A stretch of 64,000 nucleotides of DNA. Origin: Lewinellaceae bacterium (GTDB taxonomy: Bacteria; Bacteroidota; Bacteroidia; Chitinophagales; Saprospiraceae). Shown here in pieces: positions 36,071-45,939 of the stretch (its first letter is position 1; each line of letters opens with the position of its first letter). The position numbers and the translations under genes were made by a program. The DNA is taken from NCBI GenBank assembly GCA_020636135.1, contig JACJYK010000001.1, forward strand, positions 186,001 through 250,000, given 5' to 3'. Under the pieces are notes generated by a model that did not search any database, was not told the origin of the DNA, and saw only the letters and a program-made list of their open reading frames with translations.

Positions 36071-36445
36071 TCAGAAGGGAAGATCTCCGAAGTCCTCGGC
36101 TTTTAATCCGTCGTCGGTCGACCATTCGATCGGTGGTTCAGGATCTGAAAGATCAAACGAACTATCAGCCTCTTTTGTTACCCCGGTGACGCGCCATGCA
36201 TTGAGGTTGGTAAAATATTTTCCATTCCATTCGCGTCCGCGCAGGTCGAAGAAAACTTCCACTTGCTGGCCTTCCTGGAAGGGATCGATGACCGAACAGC
36301 GATCCTGTGTCAATTGGAATTTAAGGTATTGCGGGTATTGTTCGTCGGTAAGGAGTACAAATTCACGCGCCTGGAAGGAGGCTGTTTTGGACTCGATATC
36401 AAATTTTTTATGCAATCTTCCTTTGATCTGAAATGTGTCGGCCAT
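36071..36445 (-). CDS. DUF3127 protein, single-stranded DNA-binding-like
   Basis: From the ATG at 36445 (MADTFQIKGRLHKKFD) the protein has 124 residues. The body matches the DUF3127 pattern: SFQAREFVLLTD, QYPQYLKFQLTQDRC, QEGQQVEVFFDLRGREW, and KYFTNLNAWRVTGV. It is an OB-fold-like domain, with a short acidic tail ending in DFGDLPF, as in single-stranded DNA-binding proteins. A longer frame upstream crosses a terminator and is not used. A role with DNA replication or repair proteins is inferred. Confidence 0.85.
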   Translation of the reverse strand: MADTFQIKGRLHKKFDIESKTASFQAREFVLLTDEQYPQYLKFQLTQDRCSVIDPFQEGQQVEVFFDLRGREWNGKYFTNLNAWRVTGVTKEADSSFDLSDPEPPIEWSTDDGLKAEDFGDLPF

Positions 36446-36512
36446 ACCGGAATTGATTTTACCCCAAAGGTAGTAATCATTCATCATTTCTGGTGTGCTG
36501 GAATTACCCCAT

Positions 36513-36544
36513 AAAAAACATCCTCTCAACATGGAGAGGATGTT
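36513..36544 (-). terminator. Rho-independent terminator for the ArsC-like gene
   Basis: AACATCCTCT (36517-36526) pairs with AGAGGATGTT (36535-36544), and on the minus strand it is followed by a run of T. It lies 46 bases after the ArsC-like stop and separates it from the DUF3127 gene. Confidence 0.8.
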
Positions 36545-36590
36545 CAAGCAGCCTAATCATTAATGAAGATTCTTGTTTCTGACGAAATGC

Positions 36591-36950
36591 TCAGATCAAC
36601 CGGAGGATATCTGTCGGGTTTTGACATACGATGGCCTTACTACCCCGTACGGCGATCGGGGCTTTCAGAATATCCGGATTGTACTTAATGACTTTAATCC
36701 AGCTTTCGTCATCAAATTCCCGTCCTTTGATGTGCGTCCGGTAATAAGGATGAGCTTTATTGAGCAAATCTTTGGGATCGATGCCCAAAGATGTCAGAAT
36801 GAACTGCCAGCTCATACCGGTGGAAGGGGCACTACCAAAGGCAAAAGCCTTGATGTGCGGCGATAATGACTGGGCATGAGCTACCGTCTTGCGGTCACCG
36901 GAAGATTCCGGGTTGTAGTAAAGCAATATTTCTCGATGGCTGGTTTTCAC
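36591..36950 (-). CDS. ArsC/Spx-like thioredoxin-fold protein without the active cysteine
   Basis: The 119-residue protein has the ArsC-like fold pattern: LLYYNPESSGDRKT at the N-terminus, a middle TGMSWQFILTSLGIDPKDLLNK helix region and a C-terminal KAPIAVRGSKAIVCQNPTDIL cis-Pro segment. The catalytic Cys of CX5R arsenate reductases is absent in YYNPESSGDR, so arsenate reduction is unlikely. It could bind another protein, as Spx does, or be an inactive relative. Confidence 0.78.
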   Translation of the reverse strand: MKTSHREILLYYNPESSGDRKTVAHAQSLSPHIKAFAFGSAPSTGMSWQFILTSLGIDPKDLLNKAHPYYRTHIKGREFDDESWIKVIKYNPDILKAPIAVRGSKAIVCQNPTDILRLI

Positions 36951-37260
36951 AGAATAAGATTTTGTAAATAATGCAAACGAGCATTCTTGGTATTAGCAAT
37001 ATACAATAAAATAAAATATAAATCAATAGGGGATTTTAAAATATTTCAGGGCTTTATCCATAACCCATCAGGGCTGCCAGGAAGCAAGTGAACCAGGGAT
37101 GTGACCAGCCCTATTTGTTAAAATAAGGCTAAATTGAGTACAGTAAATGAACGTATTCGTTTATTAATTGGTAATAGCTTTAATTTTAGAAAGAATCGGG
37201 TGGCTGGAATATCCCCGGGCATTTACCGAAGCCGGATCAATTCGGAGTTAATCTGCTTGT
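36951..37260. other. AT-rich intergenic region upstream of the M36 peptidase gene
   Basis: This 310-base gap separates the divergent ArsC-like and M36 genes. It contains an imperfect hairpin at 37107-37130 (AGCCCTATTT/AAATAAGGCT) and no credible open frame or RNA gene. Promoters for both neighbours should lie here, but I do not see a clear TAnnTTTG box. Confidence 0.4.
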
Positions 37261-40104
37261 ATGAAACCATGGTGTACCATTGTCAGTTTGTTGCTAGCCG
37301 TGACAGCTCATGCCAGTGTCGATGTGCCTGCTGCCGCCATCCGGTATGTTCAGCAACATGCAGATGTTTTTAATTCCAACCCCAATGATGTTCAGGAATT
37401 GCGGATTTCCAGTTCGGCAACAGGCCTGAAAGGCAATGTTTACCTTTACGTACAGCAACAGTACCAAAACCTGGATATCTACAATGCGATAGCAACCGTC
37501 GCATTTTCTTCAGACCACAAGGTCATCCATGCTGCCGGAAGATTGATCGACTCCGTGGAAAAACGGTTGGTGTGGCCTTTGGAACAAACCTTGCCTGAAG
37601 TGGCTATCGGGAACATCCTGGGAGCTGCGGTTGTCCTGCCGCGAATACAGCTTCTGGGGTCTGAGAAGCATAAACTATTCCTCGGGAAGGGTTTTACGGA
37701 TTCAGTCAGTGTACGTCGGATCTGGTGGTCCGCACAGATGGGACCAGTGTTCGAAATGGTATTCGAAGTCGTAGTACCCACAGCGGAGGATGTAAAGCAG
37801 TACATCGTTCGTGTTTCGGATGGTACTATCCTTCAGGAACGGTCTTTATTTGTTGATTGTGGTTTTGAAGGGGAGGGTCAAATGGAAGCCCCTGCCTTGC
37901 CTTATAAGGCCGATGCATGGTTTGGTCCCAATAATGAGATGAATGTTTATAAGGTTTATCCAATGCCGGTAGAAAGTCCCGCTCACGGATCGCGAGCGGT
38001 GATCACCAACCCGGCCGATCCAATTGCTTCTCCCTATGGATGGCATGATGTCGATGGTAAAGCAGGAGCGGAATTTGATGACACGGAAGGCAACAATGCG
38101 CGGGTCCAGGAAGACACCGACGGAGATGATCTATTGGGCAAGACAGCGGATGGCGGAGAGAACCTGGTTTTTGATTTCCTGCTCAATGAGCAACGCGCAC
38201 CCATTGATAATCTGGATGCCGTCCTGACCAACCTGTTCTTCTGGGTTAACCTAAATCACGATTTGTTTTACCAGTATGGATTTAAAGAAACGGACGGCAA
38301 TTTTCAGCAGAACAACTATGGCCGATCTGGTAAAGGCAATGATCCGGTATTCGCGGATGCTATGGATGGTTCTGGTCTTAACAATGCGCGGTTCTATTCT
38401 CCGGAAGATGGTTCTGCCGGGCGGATGGAAATGTTTTTGTGGGGTACCAATGACGCCAATCTGGACATCGCTGGGCCTGACCCACTCAACGGATCGTTAG
38501 GTAGTATAGAGTCCGACTTCAGTGCCAATAACAAACTCGAAAATGTCGGTGAAGTTAACGGCCAGGTGGTATTGCTCAGAGATGCTCAGGGAGGATCTTA
38601 TCTGGGATGCCTCGGTACCGATTTAATGAACGGAGATGAATTTGCCGGAAAGATTGTACTCATCGAGCGGGGTATCTGCTTTTTTGTAGAGAAAGTACTG
38701 CGGGTACAGGAACTCGGAGCCACAGCCGTGATTGTCTTTAATAATGATTCCAACGATCCCATCGTCATGGGAGGCATTGAAAACCGAATTACAATCCCGG
38801 CTGTCATGATATCCCGGTATGATGGCCTTAACCTGGTTGAAGCCCTGTTGCGGGGAGACACCATCCAGGCTCATCTTTCCAAGGGAAGTGAAAATAAATA
38901 CCTGGACTCGAGTCTGGACAATCTGATCATTACCCATGAATACGGACACGGGGTGTCGATACGGCTTACCGGTGGGGCAGCCGCAACTACCTGTCTTGAA
39001 AATGAAGAACAAATGGGCGAAGGGTGGAGTGATTATTTTGGATTGTTGTTTACGACAGACTGGAATGTCGCTCAACCGCAAGATAAGCGTGGTGTGGGAA
39101 CCTGGCTTTCACGGGAAAATATCGATGGCAGAGGTATCAGGCCCTATCCTTATTCCTACGATTTATCCATTGACCCACTCAATTATGGCAATATCAAGGA
39201 TCTGGCAGTTCCGCATGGGGTGGGAACGGTCTGGTGTTCTATGTTGTGGGATATGACCTGGGAAATCGTCCGGACCGAAGGTGCGAGCAACGACTGGTAT
39301 CATGGTGAGGGTGGAAATAATATCGCATTGAGTTTGGTTGTCGAGGCTCTGAAACTTCAACCCTGTCTGCCCGGCTTTGTCGATGGCCGTGACGCCATTA
39401 TCCAGGCTGATGAACAATTATACGGGGGAAAACACCTGTATGCCATCTGGAAAGCATTCTCCCGTCGGGGTTTGGGTGCTGGTGCGCAGGAAAAATCACC
39501 GTTTACCGTTCTGGACGGTATAGCGAATTTTGACATGCCGGAAAATTTCAAGACAAAAATTGAATTATTACAGGCCCGGGATAGCATCCATCAGGTCAAT
39601 GTAACCTGGAGGACCATTGCAGAATACGACAATGATCATTTTGTACTGGATCGCAAGTCCAGTACGGGAGGCTATGTTGAGATAGCCCGGTTGACCGGAT
39701 TTTTGTTTGATGTCAAAGGGCGGGACTTGCGGGTTCCGGACACAGATGTCCAAACGGGGCAGCACTACCGTTACCGTCTGAGCAGTGTAGACTCGAAAGG
39801 ATTATCCACCGTACTAGATTATACCGACGTATATGTCATTCCGGTAGAGGATCTGGTTGCCTACCCGAATCCGGTAAACAATGGTCAGGTCAATATCCGG
39901 ATTTCCACCAGTATACAGAGCCCCGTGGAAATCAATCTGTACGGTGTCGATGGAAGGCGCTACTTACATCAGGAATTTGCAGATCCCTCCCTATTGTATA
40001 CGGCGTATCCGCTGGAAATAGGAGCCATAAGTTCCGGAACCTATTTCATCCAGATGATCTATGCGGATGAGGTCGTTTCTCAGAAGATACAAGTCATTCA
40101 GTAA
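37261..40104 (+). CDS. Secreted M36 (fungalysin-type) metallopeptidase with PA and T9SS domains
   Basis: The 947-residue protein has a signal peptide (about 1-18), an N-terminal FTP-like propeptide, and an M36 catalytic domain with the zinc motif His559-Glu-Tyr-Gly-His563 and the third ligand in MGEGWSDYFG (Glu587). A protease-associated domain is inserted at about 435-535 (VLIERGICFFVEKV), before the zinc motif. A C-terminal beta domain and a T9SS sorting tail (AYPNPVNNGQVNIRI onward) follow. It is a secreted or surface-attached protease for proteins in the medium. Confidence 0.93.
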   Translation: MKPWCTIVSLLLAVTAHASVDVPAAAIRYVQQHADVFNSNPNDVQELRISSSATGLKGNVYLYVQQQYQNLDIYNAIATVAFSSDHKVIHAAGRLIDSVEKRLVWPLEQTLPEVAIGNILGAAVVLPRIQLLGSEKHKLFLGKGFTDSVSVRRIWWSAQMGPVFEMVFEVVVPTAEDVKQYIVRVSDGTILQERSLFVDCGFEGEGQMEAPALPYKADAWFGPNNEMNVYKVYPMPVESPAHGSRAVITNPADPIASPYGWHDVDGKAGAEFDDTEGNNARVQEDTDGDDLLGKTADGGENLVFDFLLNEQRAPIDNLDAVLTNLFFWVNLNHDLFYQYGFKETDGNFQQNNYGRSGKGNDPVFADAMDGSGLNNARFYSPEDGSAGRMEMFLWGTNDANLDIAGPDPLNGSLGSIESDFSANNKLENVGEVNGQVVLLRDAQGGSYLGCLGTDLMNGDEFAGKIVLIERGICFFVEKVLRVQELGATAVIVFNNDSNDPIVMGGIENRITIPAVMISRYDGLNLVEALLRGDTIQAHLSKGSENKYLDSSLDNLIITHEYGHGVSIRLTGGAAATTCLENEEQMGEGWSDYFGLLFTTDWNVAQPQDKRGVGTWLSRENIDGRGIRPYPYSYDLSIDPLNYGNIKDLAVPHGVGTVWCSMLWDMTWEIVRTEGASNDWYHGEGGNNIALSLVVEALKLQPCLPGFVDGRDAIIQADEQLYGGKHLYAIWKAFSRRGLGAGAQEKSPFTVLDGIANFDMPENFKTKIELLQARDSIHQVNVTWRTIAEYDNDHFVLDRKSSTGGYVEIARLTGFLFDVKGRDLRVPDTDVQTGQHYRYRLSSVDSKGLSTVLDYTDVYVIPVEDLVAYPNPVNNGQVNIRISTSIQSPVEINLYGVDGRRYLHQEFADPSLLYTAYPLEIGAISSGTYFIQMIYADEVVSQKIQVIQ

Positions 40105-40217
40105 TTCTGGTACTTTTCTTGCACCGAGGGCCATTCCCGGAATTAATGCACCCGCCTGGAATTTCCACCGTTTCAAGGCAATATAGCTTTACAATTCAGG
40201 CTTTATTCTGCTTGAAC

Positions 40218-40991
40218 CTACTCTATCTTTAACAGTGGTAATCTTGTCCGGTAATCTCCCTGGCTGATGAGGATCTGGTAAAGTCCGGCTTGCCAGTTCA
40301 CTCCGGTGAGACTGACAGTCTGTTCGGCGCCGCCCGGAATCTGGCCCTGAAATACCTCCCGCCCCAGAACATCAACGATCTGATAATGAATCATGCGGTC
40401 ATCCGTCGATTGAATGGTCAGAGTGGAAGCGGTTGTAAAGGGGTTTGGGAATACCTGGGCGCGCAGTGGTGATGAAGGATCATTCCAGTTAGCCAGAGTG
40501 GTCAGTTGGCTGGTGGATGCGGATGCCTCCGCTTCGATGCGGATCTCCGAGAAGCCTGCACAGCTACCGCCCTGATTGGCAATCACCGTTATGAGCAGAT
40601 ACCGGGCTACGATCCCCTGCAGATCAGGACCAGCCTGCCCTTCATAAATGGATTTCCCGGTTCCTTTAGCAATCGTTGTATTTCCAAAGGTTTTCCACTC
40701 AGCGCCAGTGTCGGAATAATCAATCGCGATCTCTGCAATGCCCCAGTCCAGATGGGAGGGGTCATTCAGATTCCAGAAATGGGTATTGTATAACATGTGT
40801 GGTGATCCGAAATCGTACAGGATCCAGTGTGATTCACCGCGGAGATTGTTTGGACTGGCAGCCATATCGCAGGAAATCCATCCGTCAAACCACGTAGTGG
40901 AATGGCGGTCCGGGTAACATTGTCCAAACCCCTTAACGGATGTAATTGCAATGGATGTAATCAGAATTATAGCGTGCAAAATTGTTTTCAT
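40218..40991 (-). CDS. Secreted discoidin-like protein with T9SS sorting domain
   Basis: The 257-residue product has a signal peptide to about residue 23, a region like F5/8 type C (discoidin) domains at about 25-155 (NNLRGESHWILYDFGSPHML, IAIDYSDTGAEWKTFGN, ARYLLITVIANQGGSCAGFSEIRIE), and a T9SS tail (VFPNPFTTASTLTIQS onward). It should bind a sugar or surface. Twelve bases separate it from the DUF1501 gene, so it is probably the last gene of a three-gene unit. Confidence 0.82.
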   Translation of the reverse strand: MKTILHAIILITSIAITSVKGFGQCYPDRHSTTWFDGWISCDMAASPNNLRGESHWILYDFGSPHMLYNTHFWNLNDPSHLDWGIAEIAIDYSDTGAEWKTFGNTTIAKGTGKSIYEGQAGPDLQGIVARYLLITVIANQGGSCAGFSEIRIEAEASASTSQLTTLANWNDPSSPLRAQVFPNPFTTASTLTIQSTDDRMIHYQIVDVLGREVFQGQIPGGAEQTVSLTGVNWQAGLYQILISQGDYRTRLPLLKIE

Positions 40992-41003
40992 CGTACCGTT
41001 GGT

Positions 41004-42404
41004 TTAAATTTTTAAGAATCCCAGCGGAGCGCCGGTGCCCGAATAAAAGTTGGAGAGGTTGGGGAATAGGGTGTTCAGTTCGCCCGGGGATACCCCAAAC
41101 CACAGGGCCATTTCAGCAAAATACTGGTCGACCGATGTTGATGGTATCAGAACGCCACCGCCGATTTCGATATCGCTTTCCAGCTCCAGTGAAGGGTAAG
41201 CGCCATATACCTGGCCACCCTTGACACCACCACCCATAACCATGACATTGCCTCCCCAGGCATGGTCGGTACCATTACCATTGGAGGTCAGGGTGCGTCC
41301 AAATTCTGAAATGGTGAAAGTGGTCACCAGATCGGTCATGTTCAGCTCCTGCAGTGCGGCATAAAATTCGCCCAGGGCGTTGCTTAACACCGGTAGCATA
41401 TCCTGCTGGCTTTGGATTACTTCATCGTGGTGATCCCAGCCACCGTAATCGACGAAGAAGATCTGTCGCTGGACATTGAGGGTCTGCTGCACCGCAATGG
41501 TCCGTGCGATCATTTCAAAACTCTTACTCAGGTAATTGTCAGAAAAGGAGGTTCCTATCACGGATTGAGACAAGGCACTTTCAAACTCAATGTGTGCATC
41601 CCGTGAATCGCGGATCACATCGACATAGGTCTTTTTAAAGATATCCTGGTAATTGTATTCCAGCAGGCTGTCGATGGCCTGGGTTCGCATCCGGTCAAAT
41701 ACATTCCACTCGTCCGTTGAGCCATATCCATTGATGCCCACACTGCCGTTGTACGGATCGATGGCATACTCGATGGTATTTTGGCCGGTCTGAAAGATAT
41801 TGGTACCGGAAAGCGAGATGTTCATGGATATCCGCTGATTGGTGTTCATGTCGTGGATCAGGTCCGCGATCTTTCCTCCCCAACCTACGGAAGACCGTTC
41901 ATGCGGAAAACCCGTCTGCCATTGCTGGCTCTGGTCCGAATGGCTGAACAGTCCCAGAGGGAGCAGTTTTTGCTGGTATGAGTTAAAATCATCCTTGGTT
42001 GTAGGCTGGATCAGGGTGCCGACATTGGAAACAAAAGCCAGATGATTGTTTTCAAATAGTTGTTGCACAGCGGTCATCGAAGGATGTACACCCAGCTGCA
42101 TACCATTATTGGTGCCTTTTAATGCAAGCAAATCCTGTTGCGGTAAAGCGAGGTTTGAGCGGGTGCTGGCATACACCTGGTAAGAAGCATTATCCCGGGG
42201 TATCAGCATGTTAAAGGAGTCGTTGCCACCGGACTGCATCAGGCAGACCAGGGCTTTGTAGTCACCGGCACCTGCCACCGTCGAATTGGCCATGGCGGCA
42301 GCATTGATGGCTTTCATATTGATGAGGGCGTTGTAGAGGGTGGCGTAACCCATAGCGCCACATCCCAATTGCCCGATGAATTTTCTTCTGGAAATATTTT
42401 TCAT
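41004..42404 (-). CDS. DUF1501 protein, twin-arginine exported
   Basis: The 466-residue protein begins SRRKFIGQLGCGAMGYATL, a twin-arginine-like signal, then the DUF1501 domain with ALVCLMQSGGNDSFNML, HSDQSQQWQTG, FVDYGGWDHHDEV, TISEFGRTLTSNGNGTDHAWGG. The family resembles alkaline-phosphatase-like sulfatases and keeps metal-ligand-like Asp/His clusters. Function is unknown. It is always seen near DUF1800 genes, here 20 bases downstream of one. Confidence 0.92.
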   Translation of the reverse strand: MKNISRRKFIGQLGCGAMGYATLYNALINMKAINAAAMANSTVAGAGDYKALVCLMQSGGNDSFNMLIPRDNASYQVYASTRSNLALPQQDLLALKGTNNGMQLGVHPSMTAVQQLFENNHLAFVSNVGTLIQPTTKDDFNSYQQKLLPLGLFSHSDQSQQWQTGFPHERSSVGWGGKIADLIHDMNTNQRISMNISLSGTNIFQTGQNTIEYAIDPYNGSVGINGYGSTDEWNVFDRMRTQAIDSLLEYNYQDIFKKTYVDVIRDSRDAHIEFESALSQSVIGTSFSDNYLSKSFEMIARTIAVQQTLNVQRQIFFVDYGGWDHHDEVIQSQQDMLPVLSNALGEFYAALQELNMTDLVTTFTISEFGRTLTSNGNGTDHAWGGNVMVMGGGVKGGQVYGAYPSLELESDIEIGGGVLIPSTSVDQYFAEMALWFGVSPGELNTLFPNLSNFYSGTGAPLGFLKI

Positions 42405-42423
42405 AGTGATGTTGGTGTTTCGA

Positions 42424-44214
42424 TTATTTGAAAATGGCGTAGTCGGGTGAGATCAGCAACAGGTACAATGCCAGGCGTACCCGGTCATCACGATAATCTC
42501 CCCGTTGCAGTTGTTCCAGTGCCGACTTGATGATGCTCCGTGTCCGGTCGGTTAACTGGCCGTGGGTGAAGAGGACATCCAGGCGGTTCAGGAGCACCTC
42601 CGGATCGCGCGCCAGCGGGGTTAATTCGTCGGTGTTCAGGATTACCCAGGGCTCATCCTCCCAGTTTGCCATCACATAATTGTATGCGGTCCAGTTATTG
42701 ACCTGGTTGATGTATCCTACACTGGTTTTGGTGTTGTGGATCTGGTATTCCGGTGCGATCAGGCCTTGCTGTGAAATGGGTCCAATGGGTTGATAATCAG
42801 GAAGGAAAAAGTTAAAAACGCTGGGAGATCCCAATGGTACCTGACCGGTGCCTTCCCAGAAGTCGTAGGCGATATTCCAGAATTTATTGTTGTATTGTTC
42901 GATCGGCAGAGCCTGGGTAAACTGGGTATAGCGTATCAATGGTTCAACCAATTTGCCGTGTGCCGGAGCTTCTAGAGCGGCACAGGTCCGTGCTTCGGGA
43001 TCCAGGAGAATGGCCCGTATCACGGCCTTCATATCGCCACGTACACCCTGTCCATTGTTGTTAAAAGCCTGGCTGACCCGGGCTACGTAAGCCGGTGAAG
43101 GATTGGAAGTGACCAAGCGCTGGATTAATTGTTTTCCTATGAACGGTCCGACATTAGGATGCATAAACAGGGTATGTATTGCTTCTTTGATATCCTGCAT
43201 ACCAGTCTGTCCGGACAGGATCGTGTGGTTGCCCACGATGATTTTTTCACCAGGCTCGTGCCAGTCTTCGTACATCCGCATGGGATGCGTCATATCGCCC
43301 ACCCAGATCCCCAGTCCGAATTCTGCACTGTCGACGTATTCATTGGGCACCACGCCCGAGAGTCCTAGCCCGGTGAAGACTTTGGCTAGGTTCTTGATAT
43401 CCTGCTGACCATAGGTCGGCATCCAATTGCCCGACCCATCGGACTTTCTGGAGCCGTCTTCATTGAGTTCGTACAGTCCGATGCTGAAAAGCTGCATGAT
43501 CTCGCGGGCGAAATTTTCATCGGGATGAATGTTCTCCTCTTCGATCGTCTTCGGATTGTTGAGGTGGCTGAGGTAAAAACCCATAGACGGGTGGAGCGCT
43601 ACATCCAGCAGGATGTCCTCATAATTTCCGAAGGCATTTTTATTGAAGATGTCGTAATAGCTGGCGAGGCCATCACCAAATCCGGACAGGTCGGAATTGA
43701 TGGATATCACCAGGATCTCACTGAGTGCCAGAGCGATACGTTCCCGAACTTTCTGGCTTTCGCCACCGGTCATCAGGTGTTGCCAGTAGCCATATTGAAA
43801 AGCTGACCAATAGGGACGGTATCCCACATCACTTGAGTCACCACCATTGGCCAGAAATTTATCGACGATTTCCTGATATATTGACATCGTGACGGGAAGA
43901 ATGTAGGAAGGCTGGGTGTTCAGCTCATCCTCCAACCATTTGTCAATACCTTCATCGGCGACTTTCTGGATCAGATCCAGGTCGGCTCCCAGGGTTGCCT
44001 GGGCCAGAAACCGGGAGGCATCCATCCGTGGTCCATCCAGGCCATCCCCACATATGGTCTTATATCCATCCGCCGTCTGGGTCCAGTTAGGAGGAGCATA
44101 GGAGGAACTGGTCAGGACGGTAATCCCATTGCAATTTCCACCTCCTAACATGACCGATTGGCCAGAAACAGAAGCAATAAGCAGACTTAGGCTACAAAGT
44201 AATAACCAACGCAT
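42424..44214 (-). CDS. Secreted DUF1800 protein
   Basis: The 596-residue product has a signal peptide (1-18) and a helical DUF1800 domain. Characteristic pieces are RFLAQATLGADLDLIQKVAD, WLEDELNTQPSY, HPDENFAREIMQLFSIGLYELNEDGS, GLGLSGVVPN, HTLFMHPNVGPFIGKQLIQRLV and SPSVFNFFLPDYQP. The family is found with DUF1501 in many Bacteroidota and Planctomycetota, and its role is unknown. It is first of the DUF1800-DUF1501-discoidin unit. Confidence 0.92.
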   Translation of the reverse strand: MRWLLLCSLSLLIASVSGQSVMLGGGNCNGITVLTSSSYAPPNWTQTADGYKTICGDGLDGPRMDASRFLAQATLGADLDLIQKVADEGIDKWLEDELNTQPSYILPVTMSIYQEIVDKFLANGGDSSDVGYRPYWSAFQYGYWQHLMTGGESQKVRERIALALSEILVISINSDLSGFGDGLASYYDIFNKNAFGNYEDILLDVALHPSMGFYLSHLNNPKTIEEENIHPDENFAREIMQLFSIGLYELNEDGSRKSDGSGNWMPTYGQQDIKNLAKVFTGLGLSGVVPNEYVDSAEFGLGIWVGDMTHPMRMYEDWHEPGEKIIVGNHTILSGQTGMQDIKEAIHTLFMHPNVGPFIGKQLIQRLVTSNPSPAYVARVSQAFNNNGQGVRGDMKAVIRAILLDPEARTCAALEAPAHGKLVEPLIRYTQFTQALPIEQYNNKFWNIAYDFWEGTGQVPLGSPSVFNFFLPDYQPIGPISQQGLIAPEYQIHNTKTSVGYINQVNNWTAYNYVMANWEDEPWVILNTDELTPLARDPEVLLNRLDVLFTHGQLTDRTRSIIKSALEQLQRGDYRDDRVRLALYLLLISPDYAIFK

Positions 44215-44395
44215 ATATTAAATTTTAAGGATTGTCAGAGAATGCCGAAAGCAGCAGGTAAATGGGGTTATATGAGAACAACGACGTACTTCAGGTATCT
44301 AATATATAAACAAATGAAATTTGTTCAGCAGTCGGCAACTTTTTCACAGCTTCCAATTATTTCTCCGAAAGAAATACACTCCAAGTCCGGGGGTA

Positions 44396-44848
44396 TCAAC
44401 CGGTGACCTGGCCGGAAAGTATGCGCCGGTGGTAATTGACCTGTCCCAGGTGATAGCTGAGATGAGCCAGTAAGTGCAATAGAAAATAATGGACACTCAT
44501 AGGATATCCGAACACCTCCTGCGGATAGGTATCGGATAAGCGGGCAGGGTCAAATTGGGTCAGGGTATCCTGCACCACTTGTCTGGTGATTCGGATCTCA
44601 TCCAGCAATTCCAATTTGGAGAGCCCGGTTGCGCTGAATTCATAGGGGCGGTTGCGTTGATATGGGAATCCTCCCAGCTGCCTTCCGACAAATTCGCGCA
44701 AATTCCCGCACAAATGGATGGCCAGATTACCTCCGGGGTTGATTATCCCGGGAAGGGCCTGCCAAAGCAGATCATCGGATGGATAAAGTTCTATTTCCTG
44801 AGCTAATTTGTCCAGATCACGCTGATACAATGCGCTGAGCTCCTTCAT
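44396..44848 (-). CDS. DinB-family protein
   Basis: The 150-residue helical-bundle protein has the DinB metal-binding pattern: His in NLAIHLCGNLREFVGRQ and the pair in HLLAHLSYHLGQVNYHRR. DinB/YfiT-like proteins bind a divalent metal and often act as thiol-dependent transferases. It is a single gene. The DUF1800 gene upstream on the same strand is 180 bases away. Confidence 0.85.
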   Translation of the reverse strand: MKELSALYQRDLDKLAQEIELYPSDDLLWQALPGIINPGGNLAIHLCGNLREFVGRQLGGFPYQRNRPYEFSATGLSKLELLDEIRITRQVVQDTLTQFDPARLSDTYPQEVFGYPMSVHYFLLHLLAHLSYHLGQVNYHRRILSGQVTG

Positions 44849-44998
44849 GTTGCGGTGTTTAAACGTTGATCAAAAGAAAATGATTTGAGAGCGTTGCTTT
44901 CCGGCCGGATTAATTTTCCAACCCAATACAACGGAGTGCCGATTCAAAAATAGCAGAATAGGGACGGAAAAGCAATTGCTGCAGGAGCCAACAGTGCA

Positions 44999-45892
44999 TT
45001 AATGTGTCAGAAAATGAGGATCTTTCTCACCAGCGGTAACCGGGAAAGGCAGACGGTTTTCCAGAGGTGGTAACAGGCAGGTTGCAAAAGTGGTAAAAGC
45101 GCAGGGTGGATTGTAAGCCTGATTAAAATCCAGCACAACCGTGTTCCCATCAACCGGCTTTTTAGTATACAAATACCTGCCGCCGCCATACGTATCCATC
45201 CCGCTGGTCTCATCGTAAAACAGCAAAAACAATTCATCGGGCCCACCATCCAACACAATCAGCTGATAGGTATTGCCCTGGTAGGTGAAACTGAGGTAGC
45301 CCGGGCTGCTATTATCCACGATCATATCCAATGCATTGGGCAGAGGTACCGTCCGAAGAGTATCATAAGGGTGAAAGGTAGCCTGAAACCGCCAGTGTGA
45401 GTCTATGGGGAAATAGGGTATATCTTTTAATGTTTTACGCGCCGGGTGTTCGGTATCGCGAATCCGGACAAGGAAATGTCCGCCCCGGTTGATAAGAAAC
45501 CATTGGTAGGAAGCAAAGGAACACACATAGGTGGTATCCGTGGGCTCGAGCCGGATATCCTGTACACTGGTTCCGTTCACCTCAACGTCAATGCCGGAGT
45601 TGATGTGCATATCAACGGTCTCACGCTGGACCGTCATGGTGCCCATTTCGGATGGCGTACCGGCTGGAAACCGCACCGGGCAGAGCGAATCGGAGCCAAA
45701 ACATTGGGTGCCTTCCTCCAGTGGATAAAGGCCTACCAGGGTCACCCAGCCGTCGGGCCTGGTAAGGGACACCAGCCGCTCGTGTTGCCATTGCCGGATT
45801 GAGGCTTCATAGGTCATAGAATTGCTTTTGCAACCGGAGAGGGAAGCCACAATCCCCAAAATTATTAAAGCCTGTATGGCAGCGCGAAGCAT
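44999..45892 (-). CDS. DUF1684 lipoprotein
   Basis: The 297-residue product has a lipoprotein signal with Cys21 (SLSGCKSNS). The DUF1684 body shows RQWQHERLVSLTRPDGWVTLVGLYPLEEG, and a C-terminal DFNQAYNPPCAFTTFATCLLPP, both typical of the family. The biochemical role is not known. The promoter at 45910-45939 predicts a very short leader. Confidence 0.88.
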   Translation of the reverse strand: MLRAAIQALIILGIVASLSGCKSNSMTYEASIRQWQHERLVSLTRPDGWVTLVGLYPLEEGTQCFGSDSLCPVRFPAGTPSEMGTMTVQRETVDMHINSGIDVEVNGTSVQDIRLEPTDTTYVCSFASYQWFLINRGGHFLVRIRDTEHPARKTLKDIPYFPIDSHWRFQATFHPYDTLRTVPLPNALDMIVDNSSPGYLSFTYQGNTYQLIVLDGGPDELFLLFYDETSGMDTYGGGRYLYTKKPVDGNTVVLDFNQAYNPPCAFTTFATCLLPPLENRLPFPVTAGEKDPHFLTH

Positions 45893-45909
45893 GATGTGTC
45901 ATTATCCTG

Positions 45910-45939
45910 AAAAGATAGGAAATTCGCTCAGTGCATCAA
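45910..45939 (-). promoter_or_regulatory. Bacteroidota-type promoter for the DUF1684 gene
   Basis: On the minus strand, TTG at 45939-45937 is followed after 19 bases by TATCTTTT at 45917-45910, one base off TAnnTTTG. The predicted start of transcription is about ten bases before the ATG at 45892. Confidence 0.5.

Noticed and set aside
37107..37130. Hairpin as terminator or riboswitch before the M36 gene
   Set aside because: It has a mismatch, no T-tract, and no known riboswitch pattern around it.
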